Shown here: positions 44,398 through 54,649 of the stretch, piece after piece
Layout of the letters: each line of letters opens with the position of its first letter
Position numbering within the stretch: position 1 is the stretch's first letter
DNA from: DATBLE01 sp963764565
GTDB taxonomy: Bacteria; Actinomycetota; Thermoleophilia; Gaiellales; Gaiellaceae
Direction of reading: 5' to 3'
DNA length: 64,000 bases
Assembly: GCA_963764565.1 (NCBI GenBank)
Contig: CAVXTD010000017.1
Coordinates: forward strand, 30,701 to 94,700
The notes under the pieces: model-generated
What the model was told of the DNA's origin: nothing
Database searches by the model: none
Seen by the model: only the letters and a program-made list of their open reading frames with translations
Program-made: the position numbers and the translations under genes

Positions 44398-45159
44398 TTC
44401 AGCAGCGCGTCGAGCGCCTGCCGGAAGGGCTCGGGCGTGAGCGTGTTCAACGCCACCTGTTGCAGCGTGCCCCCGGTCGGCCCGGCGAAGAAGGTCGGCG
44501 TCGAGGAGACGTGGGCCTGCTGGGCCTGAGCCGCCGCCGTCGTCATCGCCTGGTCGACCTGGGTCGAGTTCTGAGCGTCGAGCATCGCGTTGACGTCGAT
44601 GCCGGGGATCGCGCGCGCGACCGACTCCAGCGAGCGCGTCGGTCACCCACCCCGAGTTCTCGGCTCCCTGGTTTCGGTAGAGGAGATCGAGCACGTTCCA
44701 CAGCCGGTTCTGGAGAGCCGCAGCGTAGGCAGCGCGGAGCGCCTTCTCCGAGTCGGGGCCGAGGAAGCTCATTCCGGTGAACGCCAGCTTCACTTTCCCC
44801 GGGCGCACGTAGTCGCGGACGATCGTCGGCAGCGCGTCGACGCGCGTACTGGGCGCAGAACGGGCACTGGAGGTCGGCGAACTCGACCATCGTCACCGGC
44901 GCGTCCGGCTTGCCGAGCTCGTTGCCGTGCTGCGGGATCCCGGCCAGGAGCTTGCTTCGTCTCGGCGACGCCGGTCAGCGCGACGCCCGAATCCGCCGTC
45001 TCGGTCGGGGACGTGGCGGTGACCGCAGCGGTTGTCGTGGCGGTCTTCTTGTCGCTCGAGCCGGTGACGCTGACGACGATCAGCCCGACGGCAATGCCCG
45101 ACGGCGGCGATGCCGACGGCGGCGAACACCGCGTTACGACCGTGGAGAAGTTGCCTCAT
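44394..45159 (-). CDS. DsbA-like thiol oxidoreductase, membrane-anchored (several frameshifts)
   Basis: About 250 residues. ATG 45159 begins RQLLHGRNAVFAAVG, a signal anchor joined over a frameshift. The thioredoxin-like domain has DAPVTMVEFADLQCPFCAQY with the CPFC active site, then GKVKLAFTGMSFLGPDSEKALRAAYAAALQNRLWNVLDLLYRNQG, and a C-terminal STPTFFAGPTGG with the cis-Pro. It oxidises exported cysteines. Indels lie near 44640, 44845 and 44950-45110. It is coupled to VKOR. A paralogue lies at 57950-58690. Confidence 0.85.
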
Positions 45160-45187
45160 GTCCGGGAATCCTCGTTCCCGTCGCAGA

Positions 45188-45403
45188 CTAGTCGTCGAGC
45201 GTCTCGAGTGGCTGGATCGCGTGCAGCCGGACGAACCCGCAGTTCGTGCAGACGAACGGCAGCGCCGCAATCGCGGGCTCGCCGGTGCCGGTGATCTCGG
45301 TCAGCCGATCGCCGCCGGCCCAGCCGTAGTTGCCGCACATCGGGCAGGCGCCGCGCGCCTTCACGTTGACCGCGCCTCGGAGGGCCTCGAAGCTCCGTGC
45401 CAT
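45188..45403 (-). CDS. small zinc-ribbon protein
   Basis: A 71-residue protein with two CxxC knuckles: GACPMCGNYGW and FVCTNCGFVRLHAIQPL. They fit a zinc ribbon. The C-terminal half resembles small actinobacterial proteins of unknown function. ATG 45403 is divergent from tdh and 28 bases upstream of the DsbA-like gene, so it may be in the same unit. Confidence 0.75.
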   Translation of the reverse strand: MARSFEALRGAVNVKARGACPMCGNYGWAGGDRLTEITGTGEPAIAALPFVCTNCGFVRLHAIQPLETLDD

Positions 45404-45500
45404 GGCCTGCAGCGTGTCGCGGGTGCGTCACGGCGACATCCGTGAGAACCCGCAGCCCTGGTCAGGGATCGGCATGATTGCGGCCGTGCGCCGGCAGACG

Positions 45501-46616
45501 ATGCTGGCGCTGAGGAAGGTGGCCGCCGCGCCGGGCCTTCGCCTCGACGAGGTGCCGGTCCCCTCCCCGGCGCCGGACGAGGTGCTCGTCGAGGTCGAGA
45601 CGGCGAGCGTCTGCGGCACCGACCTGCACATCTACGGGTGGGACGAGTGGTCGCAGGGCCGGATCGTCCCGCCGCTCACGCTCGGGCACGAGTTCGCCGG
45701 GACGGTCGTCGAGGCGGGCTCGCTCGTCCGTAACGTCTCCGTCGGTGACTACGTCTCGGCCGAGAGTCACATCACCTGCGGCGTCTGCTTCCAGTGCCGC
45801 ACCGGTCACGCGCACATGTGCGAGCGCACGCGGATTCTCGGCGTCGACCGCGACGGCGCGTTCGCCCGCTACGTCGCCGTGCCCGGGTCGGTGATCTGGC
45901 GCAACGACCGCGCGAAGCTCCCGCCCGAGATCGCCACGATCCAGGAGCCCTTCGGCAACGCGGTCTTCGCGACCAGCGAGCAGGATCTGGCCGGCCGCGG
46001 GGTGGCCGTGCTCGGCTGTGGGCCGATCGGCCTGTTCACGATCGGCATCGCCCGCGCCTCGGGCGCAGCCGTCGTGCTGGCGGCCGACCGCACGCCGTTC
46101 CGGCTCGATCTCGCCGAGCGGATGGGCGCGAGCGCCGTCGTCAACGTCGACGAGACGCCGGACACGGCGGCCTGGTTCCTCGACCACCACGAGGGTTACG
46201 GGTTCGACGTCGTCTTCGAGATGTCGGGCTCGCCGCGCGCGATCGCCGACTCGTTCCGGATCGCGCGGAACGGCGGCCGGGTGATCCTGTTCGGGATTCC
46301 CTCACGGCCGGTCGAGATCGACGTCGCCGAGGCGCTGATCTTCAAGAACCTGAACGTGCTCGCGGTGAACGGCCGGAAGATCTTCGAGACCTGGTACCGG
46401 ACGCGCTGGCTGCTCGAGAGCGGCGTCGTCGACGTGCGGCCGCTGATCACGAAGGAGCTGCCGCTCGAGGAGTTCGAGACCGCGTTCGCGCTGCTCTCGG
46501 CAGGCGAGGCCTGCAAGATCGTGCTCTACCCCGGCGGGCGGCCGCCGGCCGCGGGCGCCGGCGAGGAGCCCGCGCGGGAGCAGGTCGCAGTCGAAGGCCG
46601 CTGGCAGCACCGATGA
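45501..46616 (+). CDS. tdh: zinc alcohol dehydrogenase, probably L-threonine 3-dehydrogenase
   Basis: About 371 residues from ATG 45501 (in-frame ATG 45474 and GTG 45486 are also possible). The catalytic zinc ligands are Cys in VCGTDLHIYGWDEW and His-Glu in LTLGHEFAG. The structural zinc loop is CGVCFQCRTGHAHMC. The Rossmann motif is VLGCGPIGLFTIGIA. The TDLHIY-W-x-EW pattern is typical of threonine dehydrogenase. The C-terminus adds a 20-residue tail. The kbl gene overlaps its stop (ATGA), which confirms the role: threonine to 2-amino-3-ketobutyrate, then to glycine. Confidence 0.88.
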   Translation: MLALRKVAAAPGLRLDEVPVPSPAPDEVLVEVETASVCGTDLHIYGWDEWSQGRIVPPLTLGHEFAGTVVEAGSLVRNVSVGDYVSAESHITCGVCFQCRTGHAHMCERTRILGVDRDGAFARYVAVPGSVIWRNDRAKLPPEIATIQEPFGNAVFATSEQDLAGRGVAVLGCGPIGLFTIGIARASGAAVVLAADRTPFRLDLAERMGASAVVNVDETPDTAAWFLDHHEGYGFDVVFEMSGSPRAIADSFRIARNGGRVILFGIPSRPVEIDVAEALIFKNLNVLAVNGRKIFETWYRTRWLLESGVVDVRPLITKELPLEEFETAFALLSAGEACKIVLYPGGRPPAAGAGEEPAREQVAVEGRWQHR

Positions 46617-47800
46617 CCTCGCTCGCCGAGCAGCTCCGCGGAGAGCTCGACAGCCTGCGCGAGGCCGGCACCTACAAGCGCTTCAACACCCTGACCTCGC
46701 CGCAGGGCCCCGTCGTCGAGATGGAGGGCCGCGGCGAGGTGCTCGTCCTCTCCTCCAACAACTACCTCGGCCTGGCCAACCGGCCCGAGGTGGTCGAGGC
46801 GGGGATCGAGGGGTTGCGCCGCTACGGGGCCGGTACCGCGTCGGTGCGCTTCATCTGCGGGACGTTCGAGCCGCACCTCGAGCTCGAGCACGAGCTGGCC
46901 GAGCTGGTCGGCACCGAGGCGTCGCTCACGTACGTCTCCTGCTGGAACGCGAACGAGGCGGCGATTCCGAGCCTGACCGACGAGACGACGGTGATCCTCT
47001 CCGACGAGCTGAATCACGCGAGCATCATCGACGCGGTCCGGCTGGCGAAGCCGGCGCGCAAGGCGGTCTACAAGCACTCCGACATGGCCGACCTGCGCGC
47101 CCAGCTCGACGCATGCGAGCCGGGCCAGCGCGCGCTCGTGATCACGGACGGGGTCTTCAGCATGGAGGGAGACCTCGCGAAGCTGCCCGACATCGTCGAG
47201 CTCGCACGTGCGCACGACGCGGTCGTGGTCGTCGACGACTCGCACGGGACGGGCGTGATGGGCGAGACGGGGCGGGGCGTGGCCGAGCACTACGGGCTGC
47301 TCGGCGAGATCGACGTGATCACGAGCACGCTCGGCAAGGCGCTCGGCGGCGCGGCCGGCGGGTTCGTCGCCGCGAGCGACGAGGTGTGCGACATCCTCGC
47401 GCAGCGCTCGCGCCCGCAGCTCTTCTCGAACGCGCTGCCCCCGACGGTCGCGTGCAGCGCGCTCGAGGCGGTGCGCGTCCTTCGCCGCGAGCCGGAGCTG
47501 GTCGCGAAGCTGCGCGAGTCGACCACGGTCTTCCGCGAGCGGCTGCGCGCGCTCGGGTTCGCCCCGCTCGACGGCGAGGCGGCGATCGTGCCGATCATCC
47601 TCGGCGAGACCGCGTTCGCGATCGAGTTCAGCCGCCGCCTGCTCGACGCGGGCGTGTTCGTGACCGGCTTCGGCTTCCCGGTCGTCCCGGAGGGAACCGC
47701 CAGGGTGCGAGTCCAGATGTCGGCCGCGATCGAGCCGGAGCACATCGAGCGTGCGCTCGCCGCGTTCGAGCAGGTCGGGAAAGAGCTCGAGCTGATCTAG
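46613..47800 (+). CDS. kbl: glycine C-acetyltransferase (2-amino-3-ketobutyrate CoA ligase)
   Basis: A 395-residue alpha-oxoamine synthase. It splits 2-amino-3-ketobutyrate with CoA into glycine and acetyl-CoA, using pyridoxal phosphate. SSNNYLGLANRPEV, YGAGTASVRFICGTFEPH, VVVVDDSHGTGVMGETGRG and the Schiff-base Lys in TSTLGKALGGAAGG match Kbl rather than BioF. It is translationally coupled to tdh. A cupin gene follows after 18 bases with its own ribosome-binding site (AAAGGGGG). Confidence 0.9.
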   Translation: MTSLAEQLRGELDSLREAGTYKRFNTLTSPQGPVVEMEGRGEVLVLSSNNYLGLANRPEVVEAGIEGLRRYGAGTASVRFICGTFEPHLELEHELAELVGTEASLTYVSCWNANEAAIPSLTDETTVILSDELNHASIIDAVRLAKPARKAVYKHSDMADLRAQLDACEPGQRALVITDGVFSMEGDLAKLPDIVELARAHDAVVVVDDSHGTGVMGETGRGVAEHYGLLGEIDVITSTLGKALGGAAGGFVAASDEVCDILAQRSRPQLFSNALPPTVACSALEAVRVLRREPELVAKLRESTTVFRERLRALGFAPLDGEAAIVPIILGETAFAIEFSRRLLDAGVFVTGFGFPVVPEGTARVRVQMSAAIEPEHIERALAAFEQVGKELELI

Positions 47801-47818
47801 ATCAAAGGGGGTTTTTCG

Positions 47819-48460
47819 ATGAGCTATGCCGTGGCGCGCCTCGAAGAGATCGAGGAGATCGACGACGGCCGCGTCCCGATGCGGCCCATCCGGCACCACC
47901 TCGGGATCTCCGCGTTCGGGGCCAACGCCTTCACGGCGAAGAACGCGGGCGACCGGCTGATCAACGAGCACGACGAGGCCGATGCAGGCGACCGCAACGA
48001 GGAGCTCTACGTCGTCGTCAGCGGCCACGCGCGGTTCGAGATCGGCGGGGAGACGGTCGACGCACCCGAAGGCACGCTCGTCTTCGTCCAACCGGAGGCG
48101 ACCCGGACTGCGTTCGCCGAGGAGGCCGGGACGACCGTGCTCGCGGTCGGGGCCACCGCCGGCAAGGCGTACGAGCCGGTCGGCTGGGAGATTTGGGCGC
48201 CGCTCAACCGCCTCTATCGGGCCGGCGACTACGAGGAGGCCGTACGGCAAGGCCGGGAGCTGGTCGAGGCGAACTCGCAGTACGCGGTCCCGCTCTACAA
48301 CCTCGCCTGCTGCGAGAGCCTTGCCGGGCTGCGGCAGGATGCGATCGAGCACCTGCGGGTCGCGTTCGAGCGGTCGCCCAGCCTGCGCGAGCTTGCGCGA
48401 GAGGACTCCGACCTCGACCCGATCCGGGAAGAGCCCGGTTTCAGAGAGCTGGTCGCCTGA
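47819..48460 (+). CDS. cupin-domain protein with TPR-like tail
   Basis: A 213-residue protein. The N-terminal two thirds form a cupin barrel: NEHDEADAGDRNEELYVVVSGHARFEIGGETVDAPEGTLVFVQPEATR. The usual metal ligands H-x-H and E are partly replaced (EHDE, NEE), so metal binding is uncertain. The C-terminal 60 residues are TPR-like helices (YRAGDYEEAVRQGRELVE, YNLACCESLAGLRQDAIEHLRVAFERSP). It may be in the tdh-kbl operon. Function unknown. Confidence 0.82.
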   Translation: MSYAVARLEEIEEIDDGRVPMRPIRHHLGISAFGANAFTAKNAGDRLINEHDEADAGDRNEELYVVVSGHARFEIGGETVDAPEGTLVFVQPEATRTAFAEEAGTTVLAVGATAGKAYEPVGWEIWAPLNRLYRAGDYEEAVRQGRELVEANSQYAVPLYNLACCESLAGLRQDAIEHLRVAFERSPSLRELAREDSDLDPIREEPGFRELVA

Positions 48461-48482
48461 ACAGCAACTGTGCGCGTCTGAT

Positions 48483-49503
48483 TCAGGAGAGCAGCGCGCG
48501 CACCGCGCGCGCGATCACCAGCTCCTCCCGCGCGCGGATCACGTGCACGCGCACGGCGGAGGTCGGAGCGGCCACGTCCGCATCCGCGGAGACGGCGGCG
48601 TTGGCCGTGCGGATCGAGCTCGACGCCGAGGAAGCCGAGCCGCTCGCAGACACGTTCCCGCACGGCCGCCGAGTGCTCGCCGACGCCGGCGGTGAAGACG
48701 AGCGCGTCGAGCCCGCCGAGAACGGCCGCCGACGCCGCCACCGCCTGCGCGATGCGCCGAACGTAGACCGCCAGGGCGAGGCGAGCGCGATCGTCGCCGG
48801 CGGCTTCCGCCGCTTCCAGCTCGCGAACGTCTCCCGAACGACCGGACAGCCCTTTCAGCCCCGACTCGTGCTCGAGCGCCCGGTCGAGCTCGGCGACGGA
48901 CAGGCCGCGCTCCCGGAGGAGGTAGAGGAGAGCGCCGGGGTCGACGGAGCCCGAGCGCGTCGTCATCGGCACGCCGTCCAGCGGGCTGAAGCCCATCGTC
49001 GTGTCGACCGACCGGCCGTCGCGGACGGCCGTAACCGAGCAGCCGCCGCCGAGGTGGCAGACGACCAGCCGCGGCACCGGCACGCGCTCGGCCGACCATT
49101 GCACCGAGATGCCGTGGAAGCCGTAGCGGCGAACGCCCCAGTCCACCCAGCGGGGCGGCACGGCGTACACGGCGGCTTCGTCGGGGAGGGTCGCGTGGAA
49201 GGCGGTGTCGAAGACGGCGACGTGGGGGACACCGGGAAGCGCCTGCTGCGCCGCCTCGATCGCCTCCAGCGCCGCATCGTTGTGCAGGGGCGCGAGCGGC
49301 GACAGCTCCCGGATCGCCCGCTTCACCTCGTCGTCGATGACGACGGGCGCCTGGAACCGGGTCCCGCCGTGCACGACCCGGTGGCCGACCGCCTCGCACT
49401 GCTCGACCTCGAACGAGTCGACCGGCGTCGCCTCGTCGCCTTCGACCAGGTGCAGCTTGAGGCTCGTCGAGCCGGCGTTGACGACTAGGACGGCCAGGTC
49501 CAG
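48483..49503 (-). CDS. ackA: acetate kinase (short form, one frameshift)
   Basis: About 340 residues, shorter than the usual 400. VLVVNAGSTSLKLHL is the N-terminal ASKHA strand. HRVVHGGTRF, AVFDTAFHATLP, RRYGFHGISVQW, HLGGGCSV and TTMGFSPLDGVPMTTRSGSVDPG follow in order, with the C-terminal VFTAGVGEHS. An extra base near 48628 (after GVELD) moves the frame; it then ends HVIRAREELVIARAVRALLS. It converts acetyl phosphate from phosphoketolase to acetate and ATP. No ATG/GTG is seen at the start, which overlaps the phosphoketolase end; CTG 49503 or 49497 is a guess. Confidence 0.88.
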
Positions 49504-51847
49504 CCGCTGACGTCGGGATCGTCCTCGCCGTGCTCGCGGGTCCAGGCGCGGCAGCGGATTCGCTCGTCCTCCATCGCTTGGCGAACGTGCCCGGCCCGCG
49601 ACACGAGCCCGGGAACGCGGTCGATCACGTCCATGACCAGGTGGAAGCGGTCGAGGTCGTTGAGCATGACCATGTCGAACGGCGTCGTCGTCGTCCCCTC
49701 CTCCTTGTATCCGCGGACGTGCAGGTTGCCGTGGTTCGTCCGGCGGTAGGTGAGCCGGTGGATCAGCCAGGGGTAGCCGTGGTAGGCGAAGACGATCGGC
49801 CGATCGCGGGTGAACAGCGAGTCGAACTCGCCGTCGGCGAGCCCGTGCGGATGCTCGCTCTCGGGCTGGAGGCGCATGAGGTCGACCACGTTGACGACGC
49901 GGACCCTCAGCTCGGGCAGTCGCTCGCGCAGAATCGAGACGGCGGCGAGCGTCTCGAGGGTCGGGACGTCGCCGCAGCAGGCCATGACCACGTCCGGCTC
50001 GCCGCCCTCGTCGTTCGAGGCCCAGTCCCAGATGCCGAGCCCGCGGGTGCAGTGAACGATCGCGTCGTCCATCGAGAGGTAGTCGAGCGTCGGCTGCTTC
50101 CCGGCGACGATCACGTTCACGTAGTGGCGGCTGCGCAGGCAGTGGTCGGCGACGGAGAGGAGGGTGTTCGCGTCCGGCGGCAGGTAGACGCGGATCACCT
50201 CGGCCTTCTTGTTCGCCACGTGGTCGATGAAGCCCGGGTCCTGGTGCGAGAAGCCGTTGTGGTCCTGCCGCCAGACGTGGGAGCTGAGCAGGTAGTTCAG
50301 CGAGGCGAGCGGCGGGCGCCACGGGATCCCGCGCGTCACCTTCAGCCATTTGGCGTGCTGGTTGAACATCGAGTCGACGATGTGGATGAAGGCCTCGTAG
50401 CAGTTGAAGAGGCCGTGCCGGCCGGTGAGCAGGTACCCCTCGAGCCAGCCCTGGCAGAGGTGCTCCGAGAGCACCTCCACCACGCGTCCGCTCCTGGCGA
50501 GGCCTTCGTCGGTGGGCAGCGTCTCGGCGTTCCAGGCCCGCGCGGTCGCCTCGAAGACGGCCGAAAGGCGGTTGGAGGCGGTCTCGTCGGGGCCGAACAG
50601 CCGGAAGTTGTCGCCGTTGCGCACGATCACGTCCCGCAGGAACGTGCCGAGCACCCTGGTCGCCTCGCTCGAGGTGGTTCCCGGCGCGGCGACGTCGACC
50701 GCGTACTCGCGGAAGTCCGGGAGGACGAGGTCGCGGCGGACTCCGCCGTTCGCGTGGGGGTTCGCGCTCATCCGGCGCTGCCCCCGCGGGGCGAGTGCTG
50801 CGAGCTCGGACGACGAAGTGCGCCGTTCTCGTCGAACAGCTCCTCGGGCCGGTAGCTGCGGAGCCACTCCTCGAGCAGGGCCAGATGGCCGGGGTTGTTG
50901 CGCACGTCGGCGATCGGGACCTGGTGCGAGCGCCAGGTGCCCTCGACCGGGACGCCGTCCACCTCCTTCGGGCCCGTCCAGCCCTTGGGCGTGCGCAGCA
51001 CGATCATCGGCCAGCGCGGGCGCCCGTCCGCGCCGCCGTTCCGTGCTGCTCGCTGGATGCCGGCGATCTCGTCGAGAGCTCCGTCGAGCGCGGTGGCCAG
51101 CTGCTCGTGCACGTCGGCCGGGTCGTCGCCCGTGACGAGCAGCGGCCGGTACCCGTAGCCCTCGAGCAGCGACACCAGCTCGGGCTCCGGGATCCGCGCG
51201 AGGACGGTCGGATTGGCGATCTTGTACCCGTTCAGGTGGAGGACCGGGAGCACGGCGCCGTCGGTGCGCGGGTCGAGGAACTTGTTCGAGTGCCAGCTCG
51301 CCGCCAGCGGCCCGGTCTCGGCCTCGCCGTCACCGATCACGCAGCAGACCAGCAGGTCGGGGTTGTCGAACGCGGCTCCGTACGCGTGGGCGAGCGCGTA
51401 CCCGAGCTCGCCCCCCTCGTGGATCGAACCCGGGGTTTCCGGCGCAGCATGGCTCGGGATTCCGCCGGGGAACGAGAACTGGCGGAAGAGCGTTCGCAGC
51501 CCCTCCTCGCCGGGGCCGACGTGGGGGTACAGCTCGGAGTAGGTGCCCTCCAGGTACGCGTTCGCGACGATGCCGGGGCCCCCGTGACCCGGCCCGGTGA
51601 CGTAGATCGCGTCGAGGTCGCGGGCGCGGATCGCCCGGTTGAGGTGCACCCAGATCAGGTTCAGCCCCGGGGTGGTCCCGAAGTGGCCGAGCAGGCGCGG
51701 CTTGACGTGCTCGGGCTGGAGGGGCTCGCGCAGAAGCGGATTGTCGAGCAGGTAGATCTGCCCGACGGAGAGGTAGTTGGCCGCTCGCCAGTACGCGTCG
51801 AGCAGACGGAGCTCGTCCGGGGCGAGCGTGGCGCCGGTCGCGGCCAT
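49485..51847 (-). CDS. xfp: xylulose-5-phosphate/fructose-6-phosphate phosphoketolase (one frameshift)
   Basis: About 787 residues, the usual length. It cleaves sugar phosphates to acetyl phosphate with ThDP. The N-terminal part has YLSVGQIYLLDNPLL, VTGPGHGGPGIVANAYLEGTYSE, SHAAPETPGSIHEGGELGYAL and the ThDP/Mg motif GDGEAETGPLAASWHSNKF. The C-terminal part has WRQDHNGFSHQDPGFIDH and the HGYPWLIHRLTYRRTNHGN tail. A frameshift (one deletion or two insertions) near 50805 lies between ELFDENGAL and ELAALAPRG. ATG 51847 starts AATGATLAPDEL. It is operonic with ackA, giving a bifid-type shunt. Confidence 0.92.
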
Positions 51848-51992
51848 GCGGCGAACCGTAGCGAGTGGCGGCGCTCCGTCCGCCGGGTGCCGGCGTGCAG
51901 GGTCTGCGGCCTTCCCGCAGCGGAGCCCGCAGGTCCTCGGATGCCCCGCGCAGAGCGACGACGGAAGCTGCACGGCGAAAGGAGGTACGACA

Positions 51993-52349
51993 ATGACGCT
52001 CGGTCGCAAGGATGCCGTGGCGACCGCCTTGACCGCACTGGCCGTCCTCGCATTTGTCGCGGCGCACCAGGGCTGGGGCGTGCCGTTGATCGGCGACAGT
52101 CACCGCTGGGCCGCCGGCGCGATTTCGCTGCTGGGAATCGCGAGCTGCGCGATGGGTTCGCCGGGCAAGGGAGTCGGAGCGAGGCTGCTCGCGACGCTCG
52201 GGACGGCTGCGCTCGTGCTCGCCGTGCTCGCGCTGGCGACGGGCTCGCTGACGCCGCTGTCCCTGCTCGTGGCGGACATGGTCCTGCTGTGGGCGCTCGC
52301 GACGCTTCGGCACGTCCACGAAACACCGGGTGAGCCGCGGGCTGCCTAG
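51993..52349 (+). CDS. small four-helix membrane protein
   Basis: A 118-residue protein with a very strong ribosome-binding site (AAAGGAGGT) before ATG 51993. The four hydrophobic helices include VATALTALAVLAFVAAHQGWG, AAGAISLLGIASCAMG, LLATLGTAALVLAVLALATG and LSLLVADMVLLWALATLRH. It is divergent from the phosphoketolase gene. No family recognised; similar small membrane proteins of unknown function are common in actinobacteria. Confidence 0.82.
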   Translation: MTLGRKDAVATALTALAVLAFVAAHQGWGVPLIGDSHRWAAGAISLLGIASCAMGSPGKGVGARLLATLGTAALVLAVLALATGSLTPLSLLVADMVLLWALATLRHVHETPGEPRAA

Positions 52350-52397
52350 CGGCTTGGCACATCGACCTCGCGCCGGGGTGAGATCATCGCTCTACGA

Positions 52398-53129
52398 GTG
52401 ACGAGGAACGCGGATGGCAGTCCCGCCGTCGCCGTGCAGGACCTGCGGGTCCGGCGCGGCGGCACGCTCGTCCTCGACGGGCTGTCGCTGAACGTGCAGA
52501 CCGGCTCGGTCACGGGGCTGCTCGGGCCGAGCGGCTCCGGCAAGTCGACGCTGATCCGGTCGCTCGTCGGCGTGCAGATCGTCGAAGCCGGAGAGGTCAC
52601 GGTGCTCGGGCAGCCGGCCGGTTCGCCGGGGCTGCGGAGTCGAGTGGGCTACGTGACCCAGGCGCCGTCGGTGTACGGCGACCTGACCGTCCGGGAGAAC
52701 CTCGGCTACTTCGCCCGGATCCTGGGCGTGCCCTCCCACCGGATCGAGGAGACGATCGACGAGGTCGACCTTCGGCCCCAGGCCGCGCAGCGGGTCGATC
52801 GGCTCTCCGGCGGCCAGCGCGCACGCGTTTCGCTGGCGACCGCGTTGTTGAACCGGCCCGAGTTGCTGGTGCTCGACGAGCCGACGGTCGGTCTCGACCC
52901 GGTGCTGCGCCGCGACCTCTGGCGGCTCTTCCACACTCTGGCCGCGGCGGGCTCGACGCTGATCGTCTCGAGCCACGTGATGGACGAGGCCGAGCGCTGC
53001 GACTCGCTGTTGCTCTTGCGGGAGGGCGGGCTGCTCGGCTCGCTGACGCCGGACGAGCTGCGCGCGCGGACCGGGCGAGCAGGACCTCGAGGCCGCGTTC
53101 CTGCGCGCTCGCGGAGGCGCGGCCGGTGA
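52398..53129 (+). CDS. ABC transporter ATP-binding protein (frameshift near the end)
   Basis: About 243 residues. Walker A is GPSGSGKST, the Q-loop YVTQAPSVYGDLTV, the signature LSGGQRAR, Walker B LLVLDEPTVGLD and the switch His in LIVSSHVMDEAE. It is an exporter-type ATPase close to those of NodI/DrrA type. An extra base near 53083 (after RARTG) puts the last residues (EQDLEAAFLRAL) out of frame. The next gene starts at 53126 with a GTGA junction, so it works with that permease. Confidence 0.87.
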   Translation: MTRNADGSPAVAVQDLRVRRGGTLVLDGLSLNVQTGSVTGLLGPSGSGKSTLIRSLVGVQIVEAGEVTVLGQPAGSPGLRSRVGYVTQAPSVYGDLTVRENLGYFARILGVPSHRIEETIDEVDLRPQAAQRVDRLSGGQRARVSLATALLNRPELLVLDEPTVGLDPVLRRDLWRLFHTLAAAGSTLIVSSHVMDEAERCDSLLLLREGGLLGSLTPDELRARTGRAGPRGRVPARSRRRGR

Positions 53130-53859
53130 GCATCCGCGGATTGCGCGGCGCAACGGCGGCGCGGGTGCTGCGCCAGCTCCGCCACGATCCGCGGACGGTC
53201 GCGCTCGTCCTCGTCGTCCCGGTCGTGCTGGTCACGCTGATCAAGTACGTCTTCCGGGGGTCGCCGGTGTTCGACCGGATCGGCGGCCCGCTGCTCGGCG
53301 TCTTTCCGCTGATCTCGATGTTCCTGGTCACCTCGATCACGATGCTGCGCGAGCGGACGTCCGGGACGCTCGAGCGGCTGATGACGATGCCGCTCGCCAA
53401 GCTCGACCTGCTCGCCGGCTACGCCGCCGCGTTCGCGCTCGTCGCCGCCGCGCAGGCGCTGCTCGTCTCCACCGTCGCCTTCTGGCTGCTCGACCTGCAC
53501 GTCGCCGGCGCGAAGTGGGGGGTGATCCTGCTGGCGATCGCGAACGCCGTTCTCGGCACGTCGCTCGGCCTCTTCGTCAGCGCGTTCGCGCGCACCGAGT
53601 TCCAGGCGGTGCAGTTCCTGCCGGCGTTCGTCTTTCCGCAGCTGCTCGTCTGCGGCCTGCTCACCCCGCGGATCACATGGCGCGGTTCCTCGAGATCGTC
53701 TCCTGGGGCGCGCCCTTCACGTACGCCTACGACGCGCTCGACCGGACGACGCGCGGCGTGTACGGCGCCAGGGTCGCGGTCGACGTGGCGGTCGTGCTCG
53801 GGCTGACGGCGGTCGCGCTCCTCGCCGGGGCGCTGACCCTGCGCCGCCGGACGCCCTAG
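53126..53859 (+). CDS. ABC-2 transporter permease (one frameshift)
   Basis: About 244 residues with six hydrophobic helices. ABC-2 features are LVLVVPVVLVTLIKYVFRG, MLRERTSGTLERLMTMPLAKLDLLAGYAAAF and the C-terminal LEIVSWGAPFTYAYDALDR. A frameshift near 53676 (before HMARFLE) breaks the gene. It forms an exporter with the ATPase upstream. The substrate is unknown; the following membrane protein and sulfur genes are 120 bases downstream and need not be co-transcribed. Confidence 0.85.
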
Positions 53860-53982
53860 CCGTACGCGAGCCCGCGCAGCGGTGGAAAACCCGTACTCAG
53901 GATCGACCAAAGCCCCGATGGCGCGCACGGATCACGAACCGCGACAGTGGGCGGGTCAAACCGGAAAGCGAGGAGACTTCCA

Positions 53983-54634
53983 ATGCGTCGCTTCACACTC
54001 GACGGTCTTGGTCGTCGTTGGGCGTCGGTCTGATCGTTGCGCCGTTCTCGTTGTCCATGTTCTCGCGCGCGCGACAAGGGCGCGCAGATGGTCACCGACT
54101 TCCGGCCGATCATGCAGCCGGCCAACGTCCAGACGACCGCCGACTACTACTACAACACCTTTTCCAAGCTGCGCCCGGTCGCGCTGGCGATGAATGCAAC
54201 AACGATCAACACGTTCAGCGGCTACGTCCAGGGGATCAAGGCGATGGAGCAGGATCTCGCCAAGATGCCGCCCGCGCAGATGCAGGCGCTCGCCGCGCAG
54301 TACCCGGCGATGGGCGCGATGCTGAAGGGCCTGCCGCAGATGGAGCAGTCGATGAGCGGATTCGTGTCGTTGATGGCCGGGAACCTCGACACGTTCAAGA
54401 ACGTTCCGCCGGGGCTCGACCACTACAAGCCGCCTCGTGGACACGATGCAGGCGAACGTCGGCAACTACTCCGCGATCGACGCGCTGCCGTCGATGAAGT
54501 TCTTCCCGTGGTTCTTCATCGTCCCCGGGCTGATCGCCCTGGCCGCCGCCGCGTACCTCCTGGTCGGGGACGTCAAGCCGACCTGGGTCTGGCCGAGGCT
54601 CGACCGCAAGACGGGGACCCCCGTTGCTCACTGA
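53983..54634 (+). CDS. membrane protein with two helices flanking an exterior domain (frameshifted)
   Basis: About 215 residues. ATG 53983 follows a GAGGAG site. The N-terminus has a hydrophobic helix (VGLIVAPFSLSMF, across indels near 54015 and 54068). A helical middle (QPANVQTTADYYYNTFSKLRPVALAMNATTINTFSGYVQGIKAMEQDLAKM) is followed by a C-terminal helix FFPWFFIVPGLIALAAAAYLLVG. An indel lies near 54437. The topology is like two-helix receptor/anchor proteins. It directly precedes the SQR-like gene; it could be its membrane partner. Function unknown. Confidence 0.68.
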
Positions 54635-54649
54635 GGAGAGGAACCGACG

